Of a stretch of DNA of 64,000 bases, positions 58,638 to 64,000 are shown piece by piece. Both the position numbers and the translations under genes were made by a program. The stretch comes from Aromatoleum toluvorans (GTDB taxonomy: Bacteria > Pseudomonadota > Gammaproteobacteria > Burkholderiales > Rhodocyclaceae). The stretch covers positions 40,279 through 104,278 of the forward strand of contig NZ_WTVN01000014.1 in NCBI RefSeq assembly GCF_012910905.1, in the 5' to 3' direction. The stretch's first letter is position 1. Each line of letters starts with the position of its first letter. The notes beneath the pieces are model-generated. The model saw only the letters and a list, made by a program, of their open reading frames with translations, was not told the origin of the DNA and made no database searches.

Positions 58638-58835
58638 ATGACCTACGAAGAACACCTCGACGAAGTCACGACGCTGATCACGGAGAAATACAACGTCGAA
58701 GACCAGGTCGCCATCGACATGGTGATGCGCGCCCAGGCCGACGATTTCTTCACCCTGCATGACGACGATCCGTCGATCTGCACGCTCGATCGCGCACACG
58801 CCGACGCCCGCGCGGTCTATAAGAAGTACCGCTGA
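58638..58835 (+). CDS. Small acidic protein of unknown function, 65 aa
   Basis: I do not recognise it. The protein is acidic and probably helical: MTYEEHLDEVTTLITEKYNV, then MVMRAQADDFFTLHDDDP and a basic end YKKYR. No cysteine pair and no membrane segment. It begins six bases after marR and ends ten bases before osmC, so it belongs to that operon and is probably real. Confidence 0.72.
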   Translation: MTYEEHLDEVTTLITEKYNVEDQVAIDMVMRAQADDFFTLHDDDPSICTLDRAHADARAVYKKYR

Positions 58836-58845
58836 GGAGAGCCCG

Positions 58846-59289
58846 ATGTCCACGCACACCGCCGCCATCGAATGGTCCCGCGCCGCGCACCCGACCGACG
58901 CCACGACCTATTCGCGCAACCACGTCGCCACCCTCGCAGGCGGCCAGACCGTCACCATGTCCTCGTCGCCCACCTTCCTGGGCGACCCCGAATGCGCCGA
59001 CCCCGAGCAGATGGTGATCAGCGCGCTCGCGAGCTGCCACATGCTGTTCTTCCTCGCGATCGCCGACCTCAAGGGCTTCCCGGTCGCGCGCTACGCTGAC
59101 ACGCCGTCGGGCGAGCTCGGCAAGACCGAAAAGGGTCAGGCGCTCACGCGCATCACCCTCTCGCCGCGCGTCACCTTCGTCGACAAGGCACCCGACGCCG
59201 CAACGCTCACCGCAATCCACAACAGCGCCCACAAGCGCTGCTTCATCGCGAACTCGCTGACGGCCGAAGTCACGCTGGATCTCGGCTGA
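58846..59289 (+). CDS. OsmC/Ohr-family peroxiredoxin-like protein
   Basis: 147-aa OsmC-fold protein. The two redox cysteines lie in LASCHMLFFLAIAD (about residue 65) and AHKRCFIANS (about 128), the spacing of thiol-dependent organic hydroperoxide reductases. It may protect oxygen-sensitive FeS enzymes made by the neighbouring genes. ATG 58846 with GAGGAG upstream. Confidence 0.88.
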   Translation: MSTHTAAIEWSRAAHPTDATTYSRNHVATLAGGQTVTMSSSPTFLGDPECADPEQMVISALASCHMLFFLAIADLKGFPVARYADTPSGELGKTEKGQALTRITLSPRVTFVDKAPDAATLTAIHNSAHKRCFIANSLTAEVTLDLG

Positions 59290-59307
59290 TTTCGCGGGGT
59301 AACGGAA

Positions 59308-59328
59308 CGGCGGGATGAGATCCCGCCG
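59308..59328. terminator. Short hairpin between convergent osmC and the porin-like gene
   Basis: CGGCGGGAT-GAG-ATCCCGCCG, 9-bp perfect stem with a 3-nt loop, and no T-run on either side. Possible bidirectional stop or mRNA 3'-end protector. Confidence 0.4.
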
Positions 59329-59346
59329 CCACGCCTCAACCGCCGC

Positions 59347-60276
59347 TCAGAACGGCAGCACCAGCTTGAACCACGCCTTGTCGCCGCGGAAACGGTTCTC
59401 GGCTTCGGTTTCGTGGTGCCACTGCGCGATGAACATCGTGCCGTTCTTGTTCGTGTAGCTCACGCTCGGGCCGATCGCGAACACTTCGCCCTTGCGCCCG
59501 CGCGACCACAGGCCGGGCACTTCCGGCAGGGTCCTGCCTTCGAGCCGGTCGTTCTCCGTCTGCTTCAGGTAGTAGCCGGCGAGGCCCACGGCCCACGGGC
59601 CGAAGTGCTTGCCGACGACGTAGTCCATGTGGAAATCGTCGCCCGACTCGTAGTCCATCTTCGGCAAACCCGGCGCAAGGCGGAAATCCCTGTTCTTGCG
59701 CTTGATGTTGTACATGAACTTGCCGGACAGCTCCCAGCCGTCGTCCGACAGCCAGGTCGCCGCGAAGATCGGCTCCAGGCTCCAGTAGTTCGTGCCGATG
59801 CTCTCGCGCGGATCGCCCGACTTGTACTTGCCGGTCGGCATGTTGAGGTCGAGCGCGACCGTCCAGTGCAGGTTCTTCGTGTGCCACGCGATGATGATCG
59901 GGTTGAACGTGATGTCCCCGATGCCGCTCGTCGTCTTGCTGTCACCGCCGAGCTCCACCTTCTGATGCACCACCGGCACGACGAGGTGCATGCCCCAGTC
60001 GCCGCCGAGAATCTTCGTGTCGGTCATCTTGATGAAACGCAGCGCGTCGAACCACGCATCGGCCGACGCACCCGGCACCTTGTTGCCGTCCCCGTCGCGC
60101 AGCCGGGCGCTGTAATGGCCGACGTAGTTGAGGAAGTAGTTGCCCGGCGGCGGCACCGCGCCCGCCAGCCAGCTTTCGGCGCCGTTCGGGTACTGGTCGC
60201 CGCCCTCCTTCGCCAGCGCATTGCCCATGCATGCCCCCGCCAGCACGACGGCCAGCGTGATCGTCCTGATTTTCAT
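59347..60276 (-). CDS. Outer-membrane MetA-pathway phenol degradation (SphA-like) protein
   Basis: 309-aa exported protein. The signal peptide has the hydrophobic core LAVVLAGACMGNALA, cleaved near residue 22. A beta-rich mature part follows, ending in Phe (LVLPF) as outer-membrane barrels do. GIGDITFNPIIIAWH and ALDLNMPTGKYKSGDP are typical of the family PF13557, found beside phenol and cresol genes. Probably lets the aromatic substrate through the outer membrane. 26 bp behind the aldehyde dehydrogenase. Confidence 0.82.
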   Translation of the reverse strand: MKIRTITLAVVLAGACMGNALAKEGGDQYPNGAESWLAGAVPPPGNYFLNYVGHYSARLRDGDGNKVPGASADAWFDALRFIKMTDTKILGGDWGMHLVVPVVHQKVELGGDSKTTSGIGDITFNPIIIAWHTKNLHWTVALDLNMPTGKYKSGDPRESIGTNYWSLEPIFAATWLSDDGWELSGKFMYNIKRKNRDFRLAPGLPKMDYESGDDFHMDYVVGKHFGPWAVGLAGYYLKQTENDRLEGRTLPEVPGLWSRGRKGEVFAIGPSVSYTNKNGTMFIAQWHHETEAENRFRGDKAWFKLVLPF

Positions 60277-60302
60277 GTCTCCTCCCTGATTTTTCTTGTC
60301 GT

Positions 60303-61745
60303 TCAGAACGGGAACTGCCGCTGCCCCAGCTGCACCGTGATCCACTTGAGCTCGGTCATCTCGTCCATCGAGAAATGCCCGCCCTCGCGCCCGACGCCGC
60401 TGTCCTTGACGCCACCGAACGGCACATGCGGCTCATCCATGATCGACGCGTCGTTGATGTGCACCATCCCCGCCTCCAGCCGCAGCGACAGGTCGAACGC
60501 CTTCTGCAAATCGTTGGTGATGAGGCCCGACGACAGCCCGTAGCAGGAATCGTTGGCGAGCCGCAGCGCCTCCTCGCTGTCGGCGGCGCGGATCACCGAC
60601 ACAGCCGGGCCGAAGCTCTCCTCGCGGAACACCACCATGTCGGGCGTGACGCCGGCGAGGATGGTCGGCTGGTAGAACGCGCCTTCGCTCTTGCCCCCCG
60701 ACAGCAGCTTCGCTCCTTTCGCCACCGCGTCGGCGACGTGGCGGTCGAGCACCGCGCACTGCTTGCGGTCGATCAGCGGCCCGATCACCGTATGCGGGTC
60801 GCGCGGATCGCCGACCTTGAAGCCGCTGATCTTGGTCGCGAGCTTGTCGCAGAACGCATCGAAGATCGGCGCCTCGACGATCAGGCGCGAGTTCGCCATG
60901 CACACCTGGCCCTGGTGCAGGAAGATGCCGAAGGCCGCGGCGTTCACCGCGTAGTCGACGTCCGCGTCCTTGAGCACGATCAGCGGGCTCTTGCCGCCCA
61001 GCTCCAGCGTGATGCGCTTGAAGTGCCGCCCCGCCGCCGCCGACAACTCGCGCCCGACTTCGGTCGAGCCGGTGAAGGTGATCATGCGCACGCGCGGATC
61101 CTCGACAAAGGTGTTGCCGAGCACCGAACCCTGCACCGGCACGACGTTGAGCACACCCTTCGGCAGTCCGGCCGCTTCGAAGATCTCCGCGATCTTGAGC
61201 CCCGTCACCGGCGTATAAGTCGCCGGCTTCAGGATGAAGGTGTTGCCCGCCGCCAGCGCCAGCGCGACCTTCTTCGTCGCCAGCAGGAAGGGGAAGTTGA
61301 ACGGCGCGATGCCGGCGATCACGCCCAGCGGCCGGCGCACGCTCATCGAGAACACGCCGGGGCTGTCGGACGGCATCGTCTCGCCGGTAATGCGGCGACA
61401 CTCGCCCGCGGCGCTCCGCAACAGATTGACGACGAAGCTCGCCTCGAACATCGCCTTGCCGAAGGTCGAACCGGCCTCGTCGATGAGCACCTCGGCCACT
61501 TCCGGGATGCGCTTCTGCAGCTCGTCCGCCGCGCGCAGCAGGATCGCCTCGCGCTCGTTGGCGAGCGTATTGCCCCAGCTTTCACGCGCGCGGTGCGCCG
61601 CGGCGATCGCCCGTTCCAGGTCCGCGGCAGACGCCTGATGCACCCGCCCCCACACCTCGCCGGTCGCCGGGTTGATGTCGTCGAGGATCGTCCCGGTCGA
61701 CGAGCTCACCCACTCGCCGTCGATGAACAGCTTGTATTCCTTCAT
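60303..61745 (-). CDS. pchA: Aromatic aldehyde dehydrogenase (probable 4-hydroxybenzaldehyde dehydrogenase)
   Basis: 480-aa NAD(P)+-dependent ALDH. FNFPFLLATKKVALALAAGN belongs to the cofactor site, FTGSTEVGREL precedes the general-base Glu in LELGGKSP, and the catalytic Cys lies in GQVCMANSR. It follows pchF by nine bases. In Pseudomonas putida the pch genes include the aldehyde dehydrogenase PchA, so oxidation of 4-hydroxybenzaldehyde to 4-hydroxybenzoate is the likely step. ATG 61745. Confidence 0.88.
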   Translation of the reverse strand: MKEYKLFIDGEWVSSSTGTILDDINPATGEVWGRVHQASAADLERAIAAAHRARESWGNTLANEREAILLRAADELQKRIPEVAEVLIDEAGSTFGKAMFEASFVVNLLRSAAGECRRITGETMPSDSPGVFSMSVRRPLGVIAGIAPFNFPFLLATKKVALALAAGNTFILKPATYTPVTGLKIAEIFEAAGLPKGVLNVVPVQGSVLGNTFVEDPRVRMITFTGSTEVGRELSAAAGRHFKRITLELGGKSPLIVLKDADVDYAVNAAAFGIFLHQGQVCMANSRLIVEAPIFDAFCDKLATKISGFKVGDPRDPHTVIGPLIDRKQCAVLDRHVADAVAKGAKLLSGGKSEGAFYQPTILAGVTPDMVVFREESFGPAVSVIRAADSEEALRLANDSCYGLSSGLITNDLQKAFDLSLRLEAGMVHINDASIMDEPHVPFGGVKDSGVGREGGHFSMDEMTELKWITVQLGQRQFPF

Positions 61746-61754
61746 GCTTCCCCC

Positions 61755-63302
61755 TTACAGGCTGATGCCGCACCGGCCCGGCGCGATGATGTTGTTGGGA
61801 TCCAGCGCCTTCTTCAGGCGCTTCTCGACGTCGCGCTTCACCGGCCCGTAGGTAGCCGCGACCTTCTCGGCGAAGGCCGTGTTCGCACGGTACATGCCGT
61901 AGCCTTCCTTCGCGAAGGTGTGCAGCAGCTCGTCGTAGCACGCGTACGCGTTCTTCATCTGCGTCTCGTCCGAGCGGTCGTACAGCAGGTCGATGACATG
62001 GTGCATGTCGCGCCAGCCGACGATGAACTCGCCGACGTAGTCGAAGCCGTATTTCGCGAGGATCGTCTTCGCCATCTGCATCTGCTTGAGCGTCTCGGCG
62101 CCCTTCGCCTGCGACACCGGCGCGAACCAGATCGAGCCGCCGCCCCCGCGCCAGTTGTACAGCCCGAACTCGCCGAGATTGGGCTTGCCCTTCATCAGGT
62201 CGAAGCGGTACTCCAGCGCCTTGCTGCCTTTCGACGCCTCCTGCGTGATGATCCTGCCGCCAGTGGCCGCGGCCACCGCCTCGATGATCTTCCAGTTGGC
62301 GTCGTTGGTTTCCTTCGTGCCATACAGGCCCGCATACACGTTCCACGCGCCGATGTCGTGATCCTTCTGGATCCTCTTCACCGCCTCGTCGCTGATCGCG
62401 CCCGGCCCCGTGTGGTAATCGGCGCGCTTCACCGGCGTGCACGGCGCCTCCCACAACGTATGCGCGATCACCACCGCGTTCGGGATCACCATCGCGATGC
62501 GCAGCGGCCGCAGCGCCTCGACGATCTTGGTGATGTCGGCCTCGTCCGGGTACTGGATGCAGAAGGGGCGGAAATCCGGCGGAGCGGGCATCAGCCACAT
62601 GCCCATCTTCGTCACGACGCCGAAGTTCGACTGCGTGAAGATGCCGTCCAGCGTCGGCCCGTAGCCCCACTTGAACACCTGCCAGGTGTTCGAATTCTCC
62701 ATCGCGCCCATGCCGGTGCGCAGCACCTGCCCGTCCGCCAGCACCACCTCCATGCCGCACGAGAACAGGAAATGCTCGCCGTAAGGCGTGTAGCCGACGC
62801 CGCGGTCCACCATGTTGCCCACCGGCCCCGCGATCGCCGACGGCGCCGGGCACGAGAACCACAGCGGCAGCTTGTGCTCCTGCAGGTAGTCGTAGAGCTG
62901 CTGGTAGGTCACGCCCGGTTCGACCAGTGCCGTGCACAAGTCCGCATCGACCTCGATGATGCGGTTCATGCGCCGCAGGTCCATCACGATCTGCCCGCGC
63001 TGAACCGGCGCCGCGGATCCATAGCCGAGGTTCTTGCCGGTCGACACCGGATACACCGGCACGCGGTACTTGTTCGCGACCTTCATCACACGCTGGATCT
63101 GCTCGACGCCATCCGGCATCACCGACGCTGACAGCTCGTGCTGCTCCTCCGGCACCGGCATCATGATCTTGCGGTAGGGCGCCAGCTTGTCGTCGTCGAC
63201 GATCACGTGCTCATCGCCCACGATCGCGCGCAGCTCCCGCACCGCCTTGTCGAACTCCGCCGCACTGATCCCCTTCGGCAGCGCCTTGCTCTTCGAACTC
63301 AT
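61755..63302 (-). CDS. pchF: p-Cresol methylhydroxylase, flavoprotein subunit
   Basis: FAD enzyme (515 aa) of the vanillyl-alcohol oxidase family. It hydroxylates the methyl group of p-cresol with water and then oxidises the alcohol to the aldehyde. PVYPVSTGKNLGYGSAAP and GPVGNMVDRGVGYTPYGEH form the PP-loop region, and MENSNTWQVFKWGYGP the substrate side. The C-terminus NNIIAPGRCGISL is typical. It has no signal peptide although PchC is exported. 4-Ethylphenol or eugenol hydroxylase cannot be excluded. ATG 63302 with GGAG upstream. Confidence 0.88.
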   Translation of the reverse strand: MSSKSKALPKGISAAEFDKAVRELRAIVGDEHVIVDDDKLAPYRKIMMPVPEEQHELSASVMPDGVEQIQRVMKVANKYRVPVYPVSTGKNLGYGSAAPVQRGQIVMDLRRMNRIIEVDADLCTALVEPGVTYQQLYDYLQEHKLPLWFSCPAPSAIAGPVGNMVDRGVGYTPYGEHFLFSCGMEVVLADGQVLRTGMGAMENSNTWQVFKWGYGPTLDGIFTQSNFGVVTKMGMWLMPAPPDFRPFCIQYPDEADITKIVEALRPLRIAMVIPNAVVIAHTLWEAPCTPVKRADYHTGPGAISDEAVKRIQKDHDIGAWNVYAGLYGTKETNDANWKIIEAVAAATGGRIITQEASKGSKALEYRFDLMKGKPNLGEFGLYNWRGGGGSIWFAPVSQAKGAETLKQMQMAKTILAKYGFDYVGEFIVGWRDMHHVIDLLYDRSDETQMKNAYACYDELLHTFAKEGYGMYRANTAFAEKVAATYGPVKRDVEKRLKKALDPNNIIAPGRCGISL

Positions 63303-63342
63303 CCGATTGTCTCCATGGTATTGGTAATGACTGCGCGGTGCG

Positions 63343-63741
63343 TCAGGTGTTGATCGCGAACGCAACGAGGCTCGCCACCCCGATGCGACGGTAGGTATCC
63401 ATGACCAGGCCCGCGCCGCGCGCCGCCGCGATCTGCTGGAAGATCACCGCCGAAGCGTCGTCCATCACCCCGATCACGCGCCCCGGCCCCGCGCGATCGA
63501 GCAAGCCCGTCACGCCCGCGAAGCTACCCAGTTCGCACCCGCCCGCGGCCACCGGCCGCACCCCCAGACCGGTCGCCAGCGCGCGCGCCAAGGCCAGCGC
63601 CTGCGGCGAATCCGCCTGCGCGATCACCGCCGCCGGCCGTCCCGCCGCGCCCGTCTCACCCAGACGCGCCATCGCCGCGAGCGGCATCGCCCCCAGCGCC
63701 CCGCCCCCCGCTACGCCCTTCAGGAATCCGCGCCTGTCCAT
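63343..63741 (-). CDS. pchX: PchX-like Tat-exported protein of unknown function
   Basis: 132-aa protein with a twin-arginine signal: MDRRGFLKGVAGGGALGAMP. The mature part is small and Ala/Gly-rich, with ADSPQALALARAL and VIGVMDDASAVIFQQIAAARG, and no cofactor motif. The order pchC-pchX-pchF equals that in Pseudomonas putida, where pchX lies between the cytochrome and flavoprotein genes without a known function. 6 bp after pchC. Possible assembly or export partner of the flavocytochrome. Confidence 0.75.
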   Translation of the reverse strand: MDRRGFLKGVAGGGALGAMPLAAMARLGETGAAGRPAAVIAQADSPQALALARALATGLGVRPVAAGGCELGSFAGVTGLLDRAGPGRVIGVMDDASAVIFQQIAAARGAGLVMDTYRRIGVASLVAFAINT

Positions 63742-63747
63742 GTCGGC

Positions 63748-63954
63748 TCACTCCCGCGCCAGCGCCGCGCCGGCGCTGACACGCCGCGCCACATCGGCCA
63801 GCGTCGCATCGTCGATCTCGCTCGGCCGGAACGCCGGCATCGCGCGGTTGCCCAGCCGCACCACGCGCCGGATGTACTCCTCCGGCAAGGCCCGCCCCTT
63901 CAGCACCGGCCCCACGTTCGCCTCGTGGCAATAGCGGCACACCTTCTCGTAGAC
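63748..63954 (-). CDS. pchC: p-Cresol methylhydroxylase cytochrome subunit (3' part, cut by the contig end)
   Basis: Only the last 68 codons are present, reading VYEKVCRYCHEANVGPVLKG onward. The haem-c site CRYCH is intact, and the later Met in GNRAMPAF is the likely axial ligand. The frame is open to the junction with adapter sequence at 63955. The true start and signal peptide are therefore missing, and a GTG at 63942 just before the haem motif is not the start. Electrons from PchF pass through this periplasmic cytochrome. Confidence 0.85.
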   Translation of the reverse strand, partial: VYEKVCRYCHEANVGPVLKGRALPEEYIRRVVRLGNRAMPAFRPSEIDDATLADVARRVSAGAALARE

Positions 63955-64000
63955 CTGTCTCTTATAAACATCTGACGCTGCCGACGACGGAGAGAGTGTA
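63955..64000. other. Illumina Nextera adapter and index: not genomic sequence
   Basis: 63955-63987 matches the Nextera transposase adapter (Tn5 mosaic end CTGTCTCTTATA..., then GACGCTGCCGACGA) with one substitution, A for C at 63967. 63988-63995 is CGGAGAGA, the reverse complement of a Nextera i5 index (TCTCTCCG, known as S511). GTGTA is the start of the following flow-cell adapter. The real sequence ends at 63954. Confidence 0.95.

Noticed and set aside
63748..63942. Complete small cytochrome starting at GTG 63942
   Set aside because: The frame continues upstream as VYEKV into the contig end, and the haem motif would follow the start codon at once. It is the 3' part of pchC.
63955..63973. 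Tn5 mosaic end as evidence for a natural transposon insertion
   Set aside because: It is followed directly by the Nextera adapter, an index and the flow-cell adapter start, so it comes from library preparation.

Overview
The window is high-GC DNA from a denitrifying betaproteobacterium of the Aromatoleum/Azoarcus/Thauera group. Two things point there. The housekeeping order is typical of these organisms (rpoE-rseA, nadB, the plsX-fab block, rne, the mltG-tmk-holB-pilZ-tatD run). The second half carries anaerobic aromatic catabolism genes known mainly from this group: phenylacetyl-CoA oxidation (pad), a two-subunit 2-oxoacid:ferredoxin oxidoreductase with an Alvin-type ferredoxin, and p-cresol methylhydroxylase (pch). 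The species cannot be named from the sequence alone.

Positions 1-20000, core genes. rpoE-rseA-(rseB) on the minus strand faces nadB. The minus-strand run yceD-rpmF-plsX-fabH-fabD-fabG-acpP-fabF-ygfX-like makes the fatty-acid synthase. It is followed by a yceF-type Maf, an RsmI-like methylase, a Gph-like phosphatase, rluC, rne (long leader, PERAER repeats), a low-molecular-weight tyrosine phosphatase, uvrB, an aromatic/aspartate aminotransferase and two identical tRNA-Asn genes behind a near-consensus promoter.

Positions 20000-39800, mixed housekeeping. Here are a Lon-family protease, moaA, and a small electron-transfer pair: an NHL beta-propeller lipoprotein followed by a pentaheme c-type cytochrome that has a good sigma-54 promoter. 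An orphan FtsX-type permease, an M20 amidohydrolase and an HDAC-like deacetylase follow. Next come ankyrin, tatD, pilZ, holB, tmk and mltG on the minus strand, and ygfZ, DUF4936 and NRDE on the plus strand. An L,D-transpeptidase/GNAT fusion and tadA close the section.

Positions 39800-54000, the pad operon on the minus strand, read as fdhD-padB-padC-padD-padE-padF-padG-padH-padI-padJ, then an ADP-forming-type acyl-CoA ligase and a hot-dog thioesterase. PadJ activates phenylacetate to phenylacetyl-CoA. PadBCD, a Mo/FeS membrane enzyme, oxidises it to phenylglyoxylate. PadEFGHI decarboxylates that to benzoyl-CoA with NAD+ reduction. FdhD probably matures the molybdenum cofactor of PadB. A perfect FNR-type box (TTGAT-N4-ATCAA, 53994-54007) lies between fdhD and a divergent PaaX-family regulator. 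A REPIN-like double palindrome sits between padD and padE.

Positions 54100-64000. korA-korB-ferredoxin (probable low-potential electron supply for a benzoyl-CoA reductase encoded elsewhere) diverges from marR-65 aa-osmC. Next is a pch operon read pchC-pchX-pchF-aldehyde dehydrogenase-outer-membrane protein, converting p-cresol to 4-hydroxybenzoate. The last 46 bases (63955-64000) are not genomic: they match an Illumina Nextera adapter with an i5 index, so pchC is cut by a contig end.
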